Source: Pseudomonadota bacterium
GTDB taxonomy: Bacteria; Pseudomonadota; Alphaproteobacteria; Rhizobiales; Devosiaceae
Assembly: GCA_023433775.1 (NCBI GenBank)
Contig: JAEYTY010000133.1
Span: 1-14,208 of the forward strand
Reading direction: 5' to 3'
DNA length: 14,208 nucleotides
Part shown: positions 6,538-13,988 of the stretch, one piece after another
Layout of the letters: the number at the start of each line of letters is the position of its first letter
Position numbering within the stretch: position 1 is the first letter of the stretch
Notes under the pieces: model-generated
Told to the model about the DNA's origin: nothing
The model's input: only the letters and a program-made list of their open reading frames with translations
Database searches by the model: none
Made by a program: the position numbers and the translations under genes

Positions 6538-7010
6538 GCTCAACACCTGCAGTAGGACGTGCCGCTTTAAAAGCAGTGTCTGAGGAAAAGAGTTCCGCAC
6601 TCACAAACATGCCCAATTTGCCTGAGATTGGCGAAATCTTGTGGCATGGACCACGGATTCCGAACCTGCTTAGGGCATTGCTCCGGCAAGACACTCTCGT
6701 CTGCGCCTCCCCGTGACAAAAGTGTGAGAGCGCCGTGGTTCCATATGCATCCAGGCGGATCCACGGGGGCACAGGCCTCATAAGAGACAAACTTATCGGG
6801 GTTTGAGAGGCAAACAATGAATTTCCAGGCTCGCGATCGGCTTGGCTATTTGTACTTATGTTCATACTGGGACTTGCATTTTGCTCTCAGCAAAGTCAGT
6901 CGATAGAAGATGTTGGTAGCGTTGCGATATGGAGGCATTGACCTGCCGTCGACTCGTCCCTCTGCAATTCACCTCGACCGACCATTCCGATTGACGTTCC
7001 ATAAGCAGCC
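6538..7010. other. 473-bp gap between the catabolic operon and the mrp operon
   Basis: No convincing gene is seen on either strand. The stretch is less GC-rich than its flanks and probably holds the end of the catabolic operon and the mrp promoter and leader. Items seen: a 6-bp inverted repeat CCGTGG/CCACGG (about 6732-6767) with a long loop and no T-run, so not a clear terminator; a dyad ATAAG-N7-CTTAT at 6780-6796; and a possible 29-codon ORF at 6817-6906. I found no strong -35/-10 pair, and no good Shine-Dalgarno sequence precedes the mrpA ATG at 7011. Confidence 0.5.
6817..6906 (+). CDS. Possible 29-residue small ORF in the mrp leader
   Basis: The ATG at 6817 is preceded by GAGAGG (6805-6810) at a 6-nt distance, a usable ribosome binding site. 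It opens a 29-codon frame starting MNFQARDRLG, rich in aromatic residues (YLYLCSYWDLHF), and ending in TAG at 6904-6906. It lies 104 bp upstream of mrpA in the same direction. It resembles nothing I recognise. Frames this short arise by chance, so I rate it weakly; a leader peptide is conceivable. Confidence 0.15.
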   Translation: MNFQARDRLGYLYLCSYWDLHFALSKVSR

Positions 7011-9947
7011 ATGACCGCATCGTACCTGTTAATCGCTATCGTTGCTGCGCCCTTTCTCACAGCGCTTGTGGCTGCGAGTCTGTCCGCCAATGCGCGCAAT
7101 GCCGAGGCCTGGCTATCGGCAATCATGACGATGGCGCTTTTGACCATCACCATTGCGCTCTATCCGCAGGTGGCGAATGGAGGGGTGATCCGCCACGAGA
7201 TCGAATGGCTGCCGACCCTGGGGCTAAACCTGATTTTCCGCATGGACGGCTTTGCCTGGCTGTTCTGCGTCCTCATCACCGGCATCGGTTTTCTGGTGGT
7301 GCTCTATACGCGCTACTACATGTCGCCCAAGGACCCGGTGCCGCGGTTTTTCGCGTTTCTGCTAGCCTTTATGGGCGCGATGCTGGGGCTGGTGACCGCC
7401 GGCAATCTCATCCAGCTTGCTATTTTCTGGGAGCTGACGAGTCTCATCTCCTTCCTGCTGATCGGCTACTGGTACCATCGTGGCGATGCACGCGACGGCG
7501 CCCGCATGGCCCTGATTGTGACGGCGACAGGCGGGTTGGCTTTGTTCGCAGGCCTTCTGGTGATCGGCCATATCGTGGGCAGCTATGACCTCGATGTGGT
7601 GCTGGCTGCGGGTAGCGCAATTCGCGACCATGTCCTTTATCCCGTGGCGCTGATCCTGATGCTGCTGGGCGCCATGACCAAGAGCGCGCAATTCCCCTTC
7701 CAGTTCTGGCTGCCGCACGCCATGGCCGCGCCGACGCCTGTTTCGGCCTATCTCCACTCAGCCACAATGGTGAAGGCCGGCGTCTTCCTCCTCGTTCGGT
7801 TCTGGCCAGTCATGGCCGGAACCGACCTCTGGTTCTGGATCGTCACGTTCTCGGGCCTCATTACGCTGATGATCGGCGCCTATGCCGCCCTGTTCCAGCG
7901 CGACCTCAAGGGCCTCCTCGCCTATTCCACCATTAGCCATCTTGGTCTCATCACCACGCTGCTCGGCATGAGCACGCCGCTGGCCATGGTTGCCGCGGTG
8001 TTCCACATCGCAAACCATGCGACTTTCAAGGCGTCGCTGTTCATGGCCGCGGGCATTATCGACCATGAAACGGGCACGCGCGACATCAGGCGGTTGAGCG
8101 GACTGCGCCGCTTCATGCCCTTTACCGCTGCTCTCGCCATCATTGCCAGTGCGGCCATGGCAGGGGTGCCCCTGCTCAACGGTTTCCTCTCAAAGGAAAT
8201 GTTCTTCACCGAGACGGCAGAGTTCGACCCCAATATGTTCGTCAACCTGGCGCTGCCCATTGGCGCGACCGTTGCCGGCATGTTCAGTGTCGCCTATTCG
8301 CTGCGCTTCGTGCACGGCGTGTTTTTCGGTCCGCCGCCCGAAAAGCTGGACCGGGTGCCGCATGAGCCGCCGGCGCTGATGCGCCGGCCAATAGAATTCC
8401 TCGTGCTCATCTGCCTTGCCGTCGGCATCATACCCGGCATCACCATCGGGCCCTATCTGGCCGCCGCGGTTGGCTCTGTGCTGGGTCCCGACCTGCCTTA
8501 CTACAGCCTCTCGGTGTGGCACGGCTTCAACCTGCCCCTGGTCATGAGCATCGTGGCCATGGTGGGCGGCGTGCTGCTCTATCTGGCGCTGTTCCGGTAT
8601 CTGTCGAGCGAACGCGACGGCACGCCGCTGCTGCATCGGTTCCGCGGGCAGCGCATTTTCGAAAGCGTGCTGGTCACCGTGACCGGCCGCTGGGCCCGTG
8701 GGCTGCACAGCCTGTTCGGCACACGCCGTCTGCAGCCGCAATTGCTGATCATTGTCGTGCTTGCCATCATCGTCGGCGCATTGCCGCTGTGGAGCCGTGT
8801 CAATCCGTTCGTGGCGTCGCCGACGGCCTTCGATCCGGTCTTTGCCTTCATGTGGCTGGTGGGCGGCGCCTGTGCCCTTGCCGCTGCCTATCAGGCCAAG
8901 TTCCACCGCTTCGCGGCCATGATCCTGCTGGGTGGCGCCGGTCTTGTCACCTGCATGACCTTTGTCTGGTTCTCGGCGCCCGACCTGGCGCTGACCCAGT
9001 TGGTGGTCGAGATCGCGACCACGGTGCTGATCCTGCTCGGTTTGCGCTGGCTGCCGCAGCGTCTGCCCAACCTGACCATGGATGCAAAAGTCCGCGACAG
9101 CATCCGCCGCTATCGTGACATGGTCATTGCCGGTGTGGCGGGGATCGGGCTTGCCGTTACCGCCTATCTGATCATGACGCGCCCGGCGATAGACGGCATT
9201 TCGAGCTTTTTCGTTGAAAACGCCTATAGCCAGGGCGGGGGCACCAATATTGTCAATGTGATGCTGGTGGACTTCCGCGCCTTCGACACCTTTGGCGAAA
9301 TTGCCGTGCTGGGGGTTGTGGCGTTGATCGTCTATGCGCTGCTGCGCCGATTCCGCCCTGCAAGCGAAAGCGTGGGCAAGCCGAAACAGCAATTGGTACA
9401 AAATGCTTTTGATGAGGACACGCCGGAGCGCAATCCGGGCGACACGATTGCGGCCTATCTCATCGTGCCCTCGCAGATCATGCAGTGGCTGTTTCCGGTC
9501 ATCATCGTTGTTGCGGTCTATCTGTTCATGCGCGGGCATGACCTGCCGGGCGGCGGCTTTGTCGGTGGCCTCACCATGTCCATCGCTTTTATCCTGCAAT
9601 ATATGGCCGGTGGCACGCGCTGGGTGGAAGATCGACTCCGCATCCTGCCCGTGATCTGGATCGGCTCGGGCCTCGCCATCGCCATCCTCACCGGCCTGGG
9701 GTCGTGGGTCTTCGGCTATCCGTTCCTCACCACCTATTTCCAGTATGCCGATATTCCATGGATCGGCCGCGTACCTATGGCGTCGGCCCTGTTGTTTGAC
9801 CTCGGCGTCTTCTTGCTGGTTGTCGGTTCGACGGTCCTGATCCTTATTGCCCTGGCGCACCAGTCGGTCCGCTCGCCGCGCATCTCGCGCGTTCAGCGCA
9901 AGGCTGAAGCCCTGCAGCGAGAGCCCGGCGCAGGAGGGTCTGTCTGA
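7011..9947 (+). CDS. mrpA: Mrp cation/H+ antiporter subunit A fused to subunit B
   Basis: This 978-residue membrane protein is the large subunit of the Mrp/Pha Na+(K+)/H+ antiporter, related to complex I NuoL. The antiporter domain spans roughly residues 60-420 and keeps the functional residues: Glu141 in IFWELTSL, Lys224 in MTKSAQFPFQFWLP, and His249 and Lys255 in YLHSATMVKAG. Further helices follow, with a DUF4040-type region at about 600-690. From about residue 808 an MnhB-like domain begins (AAYLIVPSQIMQWL, then the conserved GHDLPGGGFVGG), so subunit B is fused to A and no separate mrpB exists. This is the group-2 arrangement known from Sinorhizobium phaA. The protein starts at MTASYLLIAIVAAPF, directly at the first helix. 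Its stop codon overlaps the mrpC ATG by one base. Confidence 0.97.
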   Translation: MTASYLLIAIVAAPFLTALVAASLSANARNAEAWLSAIMTMALLTITIALYPQVANGGVIRHEIEWLPTLGLNLIFRMDGFAWLFCVLITGIGFLVVLYTRYYMSPKDPVPRFFAFLLAFMGAMLGLVTAGNLIQLAIFWELTSLISFLLIGYWYHRGDARDGARMALIVTATGGLALFAGLLVIGHIVGSYDLDVVLAAGSAIRDHVLYPVALILMLLGAMTKSAQFPFQFWLPHAMAAPTPVSAYLHSATMVKAGVFLLVRFWPVMAGTDLWFWIVTFSGLITLMIGAYAALFQRDLKGLLAYSTISHLGLITTLLGMSTPLAMVAAVFHIANHATFKASLFMAAGIIDHETGTRDIRRLSGLRRFMPFTAALAIIASAAMAGVPLLNGFLSKEMFFTETAEFDPNMFVNLALPIGATVAGMFSVAYSLRFVHGVFFGPPPEKLDRVPHEPPALMRRPIEFLVLICLAVGIIPGITIGPYLAAAVGSVLGPDLPYYSLSVWHGFNLPLVMSIVAMVGGVLLYLALFRYLSSERDGTPLLHRFRGQRIFESVLVTVTGRWARGLHSLFGTRRLQPQLLIIVVLAIIVGALPLWSRVNPFVASPTAFDPVFAFMWLVGGACALAAAYQAKFHRFAAMILLGGAGLVTCMTFVWFSAPDLALTQLVVEIATTVLILLGLRWLPQRLPNLTMDAKVRDSIRRYRDMVIAGVAGIGLAVTAYLIMTRPAIDGISSFFVENAYSQGGGTNIVNVMLVDFRAFDTFGEIAVLGVVALIVYALLRRFRPASESVGKPKQQLVQNAFDEDTPERNPGDTIAAYLIVPSQIMQWLFPVIIVVAVYLFMRGHDLPGGGFVGGLTMSIAFILQYMAGGTRWVEDRLRILPVIWIGSGLAIAILTGLGSWVFGYPFLTTYFQYADIPWIGRVPMASALLFDLGVFLLVVGSTVLILIALAHQSVRSPRISRVQRKAEALQREPGAGGSV

Positions 9948-10279
9948 TGGAACTCGTTCTCGCCATCGCCATCGGCGTTCTGACTGCCTCTGGCATTTAT
10001 CTCATGCTGCGGCCACGCACGTTTCAGGTGATCATCGGCCTCTCGCTGATTTCCTATGCGGTCAATCTCTTCATCTTCAGCATGGGGCGGTTGCGGATCG
10101 ACGCCGCGCCCGTGCTCGATCGCGACAATATCGATCCTTCGGCCTATACCGATCCGGTACCGCAGGCGCTGGTGCTGACCGCTATCGTCATCGGCTTTGC
10201 CATGACGGCGCTGTTTCTCGTGGTGATGCTGGCGGCGCGTGGCTTCACCGGCACCGACCATGTCGACGGGAGAGACTGA
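9947..10279 (+). CDS. mrpC: Mrp cation/H+ antiporter subunit C
   Basis: A 110-residue protein homologous to complex I NuoK. It has three hydrophobic helices and the family's characteristic segments (GIYLMLRPRTFQVIIGL and SYAVNLFIFSMGRL). Both the length and the place between A and D match MnhC/MrpC/PhaC. The ATG at 9947 reuses the last base of the mrpA stop codon. In the assembled antiporter it lies between the two large subunits A and D. Confidence 0.95.
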   Translation: MELVLAIAIGVLTASGIYLMLRPRTFQVIIGLSLISYAVNLFIFSMGRLRIDAAPVLDRDNIDPSAYTDPVPQALVLTAIVIGFAMTALFLVVMLAARGFTGTDHVDGRD

Positions 10280-10283
10280 CGCC

Positions 10284-11918
10284 ATGACCAGTCTCTTCGA
10301 TCACCTCGTCATCCTGCCCATCCTGCTGCCGATGATAACGGCTGTGCTCGTCACGCTGATCGACGACCGCTTCCGGATGCTCAAGATTGGTCTCAGCATC
10401 GGCGCGACCGCCCTGCTGGTCGTCATCGCGCTGCTGCTGGTCGTGCCGACCATACAGGTTGGTCCCTCCGATACTGAGCTGATCAAGGCCTATCCGCTCG
10501 GCAACTGGCCCATGCCTTTCGGTATCGTGCTGGTGGCTGACAGGCTCTCGGCGCTGATGGTGCTGGTGACCAGCATTCTCGGCATGGCGACGCTGACATT
10601 CTCGCTCGCCCGCTGGTATGCCGCCGGCCCGCATTTCGCGGCCATCTTCCAGCTTCTGCTGATGGGTCTCAATGGCGCCTTTCTCACCGGGGACCTCTTC
10701 AATCTCTTCGTCTTTTTCGAAGTGATGCTGGCGGCCTCCTATGGATTGCTGCTGCATGGCAGTGGCAGCGCCCGGGTCAAGGCGTCGCTGCATTACATCG
10801 CCATCAATCTCCTCGCATCCTTCCTCTTCCTCATCAGTGCCGCGATCATCTATGGCGTGACCGGCACGCTCAACATGGCCGATCTTGTGGTGCGCATTCC
10901 CCAGATTGCCGGCGCCGACCGGCCATTGCTGGACGCCGGGCTGGGGCTGCTTGGCCTGACCTTCCTGATCAAGGCAGGCATGTGGCCCATCAGCTTCTGG
11001 CTGCCGGGGGCCTATTCGGTGGCAGCGGCGCCCGTCGCGGCCATGTTTGCCATCATGACCAAGGTGGGCGTCTATGCGCTGCTCCGCCTCTCCTATCTGC
11101 TCTTTGCGGCAGAAGCAGAGGGCGTGCTCGGCTTCAACCACAATGTGCTCTTTGTTGGCGGGCTCGCCACCCTGGCCTATGGGACGATCGGGGTTCTCTC
11201 GGCACAAACCAGTATGCGGCTCGCAAGCTATCTGGTGCTGGTTTCGTCGGGCACCTTGCTCGCTGCCATCGGTTTTGGCGGGCCGGGCGTGCTCAGCGGT
11301 GCGCTGTTCTACCTTGTCATCTCATCCTTTGCGATTGCCGCGCTGTTCCTGCTCATCGAGATCATCGAACGCTCGCGCATCGTGGGTGCGGACGTTCTTG
11401 CCGTAACCATGGAGGCCTATGGCGAGGGCGATGATGAGGACGCAGAACCCGAGCATGAAGAGGCCGGCCTTGTTATCCCGGCGAGCACCGCTTTCCTCGG
11501 CGTCAGCTTCGGCCTTTGCTGCCTGCTGCTGGCGGGCCTGCCGCCACTCTCCGGCTTCCTGGCCAAATTTGCCATTCTCGGCACGGCCCTGGGCGGCAGT
11601 GCAGATCCGGACCCCAGCGCCTGGTGGCTGGCCGGAACCCTGATTGTGTCTGGCCTTGCCGTGCTCATCGCCATGGCTCGCAGCGGCATCAACATCTTCT
11701 GGGCGACGCTCGAGCCGGGCGCTGTGAGCGCGCGCCTCAGCGAAATGGTGCCTATCGTGGTGCTGCTGGCGCTGTGCATCGCCATCGGCGTGCTACCCGC
11801 GCCGATCCTGGGCTATATGGAAAGCGCGGCGGCGCTGGTCAGCGTACCCGAGCTCTATGTGCTCGAAATCATGGGGCCTGAGGCGGCGGCCACGCTCATT
11901 CGGGAGACGCTCCCATGA
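10284..11918 (+). CDS. mrpD: Mrp cation/H+ antiporter subunit D
   Basis: The protein has 544 residues from ATG 10284, 4 bp after mrpC and behind the purine-rich GGGAGAGAC; a longer in-frame start (10239) would overlap mrpC by 41 bp and add a polar tail with no counterpart. It is the NuoM/NuoN-like second antiporter subunit. The conserved charged residues are visible: Glu146 in FVFFEVMLA, Lys230 in FLIKAGMWPISFWLPGAY and Lys260 in MTKVGVYALLR. An acidic loop (GEGDDEDAEPEHEE, about 379-392) interrupts the hydrophobic pattern and is probably a cytoplasmic loop. The final four bases (ATGA) overlap the mrpE start. Confidence 0.96.
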   Translation: MTSLFDHLVILPILLPMITAVLVTLIDDRFRMLKIGLSIGATALLVVIALLLVVPTIQVGPSDTELIKAYPLGNWPMPFGIVLVADRLSALMVLVTSILGMATLTFSLARWYAAGPHFAAIFQLLLMGLNGAFLTGDLFNLFVFFEVMLAASYGLLLHGSGSARVKASLHYIAINLLASFLFLISAAIIYGVTGTLNMADLVVRIPQIAGADRPLLDAGLGLLGLTFLIKAGMWPISFWLPGAYSVAAAPVAAMFAIMTKVGVYALLRLSYLLFAAEAEGVLGFNHNVLFVGGLATLAYGTIGVLSAQTSMRLASYLVLVSSGTLLAAIGFGGPGVLSGALFYLVISSFAIAALFLLIEIIERSRIVGADVLAVTMEAYGEGDDEDAEPEHEEAGLVIPASTAFLGVSFGLCCLLLAGLPPLSGFLAKFAILGTALGGSADPDPSAWWLAGTLIVSGLAVLIAMARSGINIFWATLEPGAVSARLSEMVPIVVLLALCIAIGVLPAPILGYMESAAALVSVPELYVLEIMGPEAAATLIRETLP

Positions 11919-12403
11919 GACGGGTTTTCCCCTATCCGCTGCTGACCCTGGCTTTGACGCTGATGTGGCTGCTGCTGCAGCAATCGCTTGGCCTGGGCCA
12001 GGTTCTTCTCGGCTTCGTGGTCGCCTGGTCCGCCTCCCAGGCCATGGCGCGCCTGCAACCGCACAAGCCGGTGATCCGGCGTCCGGGAAAGGTGCTCAAG
12101 CTCATTGCCCTGGTGACGGCCGATGTCATGCGCTCCAATATTGCAGTGTGTCGCATCATTCTGGCCGGTGACCGGCGCGAGACCAAGGCCGGCTTCATCA
12201 AGATGCCGCTGGAGCTCAGGGACCCCGCAGGCCTTGCCGTTCTCTCCTGCATCATCACCGCGACGCCGGGCAGCGCCTGGCTAGAATACAGCCCCACCGA
12301 AAGCACGGTCCTTATCCATGTTCTGGACCTGATCGACGAAGCGCAATGGGTGGAAACCGTCAAGCTACGTTACGAAGCCTTGCTGCTGGAGATATTCCAA
12401 TGA
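11915..12403 (+). CDS. mrpE: Mrp cation/H+ antiporter subunit E
   Basis: A 162-residue MnhE-family protein. It has two N-terminal hydrophobic helices (to about residue 50) and a cytoplasmic C-terminal domain with the conserved stretch LAVLSCIITATPGSAWLEYS (about 109-128) followed by the LIHVLDL strand. The start ATG overlaps the mrpD stop (ATGA) and its own stop overlaps mrpF in the same way, so the genes are translationally coupled. The subunit is needed for assembly or full activity of the complex in characterised systems. Confidence 0.95.
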   Translation: MRRVFPYPLLTLALTLMWLLLQQSLGLGQVLLGFVVAWSASQAMARLQPHKPVIRRPGKVLKLIALVTADVMRSNIAVCRIILAGDRRETKAGFIKMPLELRDPAGLAVLSCIITATPGSAWLEYSPTESTVLIHVLDLIDEAQWVETVKLRYEALLLEIFQ

Positions 12404-12681
12404 GCGCAATGATCCTGTTCTGGAGCATCGGCATTGCCCAGGTGCTGCTTGGTGCGGCCATGCTGGTCACGCTGTGCCGGCTGGTTGTCGGTCCGCGCGC
12501 CCAGGACAGGGTGCTGAGCCTCGACGCGCTTTATGTCGTTGCCATGCTGCTGCTGGTCACATTTGGAATGCGGGCCGCCACGCTGGTCTATTTCGAGGTG
12601 GCGCTGCTGATCGGGCTGCTCGGCTTTGTCGGCACCGTGGCCCTGGCCAAATTCCTGATGCGCGGCGAGGTGATCGAATGA
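12400..12681 (+). CDS. mrpF: Mrp cation/H+ antiporter subunit F
   Basis: The protein has 93 residues from the ATG at 12400 inside the ATGA overlap with mrpE; a longer reading from 12346 would add a hydrophilic tail lying within mrpE. Three hydrophobic helices cover nearly the whole protein. The motif CRLVVGPRAQDRVLSLDAL after helix 1 is the MnhF/MrpF hallmark. The stop overlaps the mrpG ATG by the same ATGA pattern. Confidence 0.95.
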   Translation: MSAMILFWSIGIAQVLLGAAMLVTLCRLVVGPRAQDRVLSLDALYVVAMLLLVTFGMRAATLVYFEVALLIGLLGFVGTVALAKFLMRGEVIE

Positions 12682-13037
12682 ACTATGACCAGATCCCGTT
12701 TTGGGCTGCCATTCTGATTTCTGCCGCGGTGCTCATCGGCGCTGCCCTGACCTTTATTGGCGCCATCGGGCTGGTGCGGGCAGGCTCGTTCTACCAGCGC
12801 ATCCATATGCCGACGCTGGGCACCAGCTTTGGCGCCATCGGCATCCTGCTGGCCTCGTCCGTCCTAGCCTCGATCGGTGAAGGGCGTTTCATAGCCCATG
12901 AGATTCTGATTTTCATTTTCGTCAGCGTCACGACGCCGGTGACACTGATGCTGCTGGCCCGTGCGGCCCTGCATCGCGATCGCGTCGAAAATTCGCCGGA
13001 AGTCCCCGCAGCGCTCGTCAAGCCAGCGGACCAATAG
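12678..13037 (+). CDS. mrpG: Mrp cation/H+ antiporter subunit G
   Basis: The protein has 119 residues from the ATG at 12678 (ATGA overlap with mrpF). It has three helices and the PhaG/MnhG signature GLVRAGSFYQRIHMPTLGTS after the first. A hydrophilic tail of about 20 residues closes the chain. It is the last gene of the operon, and its stop (13035-13037) faces the convergent ptsN gene only 4 bp away. With the A/B fusion, C, D, E and F this gives a complete seven-function antiporter in six genes. Confidence 0.95.
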   Translation: MNYDQIPFWAAILISAAVLIGAALTFIGAIGLVRAGSFYQRIHMPTLGTSFGAIGILLASSVLASIGEGRFIAHEILIFIFVSVTTPVTLMLLARAALHRDRVENSPEVPAALVKPADQ

Positions 13038-13053
13038 GGGGTCAGAGACCCTC
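13037..13053. terminator. Short hairpin at the mrpG/ptsN junction, possible shared terminator
   Basis: GGGGGTC-aga-GACCCTC forms a 7-bp stem (one G-T pair) with a 3-nt loop between and across the two convergent stop codons. It has no T-run on either side, so a classical intrinsic terminator is not shown. A symmetrical hairpin at the meeting point of two convergent genes is nevertheless where transcript ends are expected. Confidence 0.3.
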
Positions 13054-13500
13054 GTCGACGCCCTCAAGGATGTCGGTGACGTCGTCAACCGAGACGGCGC
13101 GGCGCAAGGCGTTCACCGCCGCCTCATCCCGCGCCACGCGGGCAATACGCGACAGCGCCTTGATCTGATCGCCGCCGGACTGTTCGGGCATCAGCAGCAT
13201 CATCACCAGATCGACCGGCTCGCCATCGACGGCTTCAAAGTCGATTGGCCGTTCGAGCGTTGCCAGAAGGCCGACAACCTTGTCGAGCCCTTCGATACGG
13301 GCATGGGGAATGGCAATGCCATTGCCCAGCCCCGTCGATCCAAGCTCCTCGCGCACATGCAGCGCCTTTGTGCAGAGCCGACTATTGACCAGCCCCAGCT
13401 CTCCCGCGCGCTCGGCCAAAACCGCAAACAGCTCATCCCTTGTGGCAACCGAGAGATTGAGAAAGATGTGATCGGTCGTGAACAGATCGGCGATTTTCAT
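13042..13500 (-). CDS. ptsN: PTS-type nitrogen regulatory protein EIIA-Ntr
   Basis: This 152-residue protein matches the PtsN/EIIA-Ntr family in length. It begins with the usual MKIADLFTTDHIFLNLSVATRDELFAVL spread over the first 28 residues (strand and helix of the EIIA domain), and the phosphorylated residue is His66 in GNGIAIPHARI. EIIA-Ntr takes phosphate from the PtsP-NPr relay and, in enterobacteria and rhizobia, regulates potassium handling and nitrogen or carbon responses rather than sugar uptake. In many alphaproteobacteria ptsN follows rpoN and hpf; here no hpf is seen upstream, and a tRNA-Arg ends 132 bp before the start. No strong Shine-Dalgarno sequence precedes the ATG. It converges on the mrp operon, a possible functional link through monovalent cations. 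Confidence 0.94.
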   Translation of the reverse strand: MKIADLFTTDHIFLNLSVATRDELFAVLAERAGELGLVNSRLCTKALHVREELGSTGLGNGIAIPHARIEGLDKVVGLLATLERPIDFEAVDGEPVDLVMMLLMPEQSGGDQIKALSRIARVARDEAAVNALRRAVSVDDVTDILEGVDEGL

Positions 13501-13632
13501 TGTTCAGGCTCAATGCTCGCTTCAGTGGCGGAGACCTTTAAAGCCGATGCATGGTGCTGTCCACCTATCGACCCAACCTGGAACTCAGGCGCCCCGACGC
13601 GTGATTTCAAAAGCGCAATCATGAAAGGGTAT

Positions 13633-13709
<77 letters not shown>

Positions 13710-13747
13710 ATCCGTAAGGCGGGGCAGGGCCCCGGCTGAACGGGCGC

Positions 13748-13776
13748 AAAGTAGTCGAAGGGTCTGGATTGCGCAA
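13748..13776 (-). promoter_or_regulatory. Candidate promoter of tRNA-Arg
   Basis: On the minus strand TTGCGC (13776-13771) and TACTTT (13753-13748) are separated by exactly 17 bp, and a GC-rich discriminator (GCGCCCG) follows, as is common for stable RNA promoters. The expected start lies around 13741, giving a leader of about 30 nt before the mature tRNA 5' end at 13709. Both hexamers match consensus only in part, so this is a candidate. Confidence 0.38.
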
Positions 13777-13939
13777 CGGGGGAAATACCCTGCCCTCATC
13801 AGAAGTGCCGGATTGCAGATTTCGCAGATTCTGCCTGTGCCGCGCCTCGCTGCGACCAAGCCTGCCATCGTGGCGGCGTGAAGCATCAAAACAGGTCTCA
13901 AAGGGAGAGGAGAAAGCGCCGCCGAAGCCTTGATTGACA

Positions 13940-13961
13940 AATTAGGACATTTGACCTAATT
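13940..13961. promoter_or_regulatory. Palindromic operator and promoter upstream of the TetR gene
   Basis: The arms AATTAGG (13940-13946) and CCTAATT (13955-13961) are perfect inverted copies. Counting the inner bases the dyad has two 10-nt arms around TT with one mismatched pair, 22 bp in total, a usual size for a TetR-family site. A consensus -35 hexamer TTGACA (13934-13939) abuts its left edge, so a bound protein would cover the spacer and -10 region. It ends 27 bp before the TetR start codon. Autorepression is the likely meaning. Confidence 0.6.
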
Positions 13962-13988
13962 CGGCATGATCGACCAGAAGGTGTGCTC

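Noticed and set aside
6732..6767. CCGTGG/CCACGG inverted repeat as terminator of the catabolic operon
   Set aside because: The loop is over 20 nt and no T-run follows on either strand, so it does not meet the pattern of an intrinsic terminator.
8190..9860. 556-codon open frame on the minus strand opposite mrpA
   Set aside because: It mirrors the mrpA codons, its translation is hydrophilic and low in complexity (rich in His, Gln, Arg, Asp), and mrpA is certain.
10245..11207. 320-codon open frame on the minus strand opposite mrpD
   Set aside because: It is an antisense shadow of mrpD with the same skewed composition and no recognisable motif.
13501..13632. tRNA-Arg as an attachment site for an integrated element
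   Set aside because: The DNA beyond its 3' end is 132 bp of spacer and then ptsN, with no integrase and no repeat of the tRNA 3' end seen in the window.
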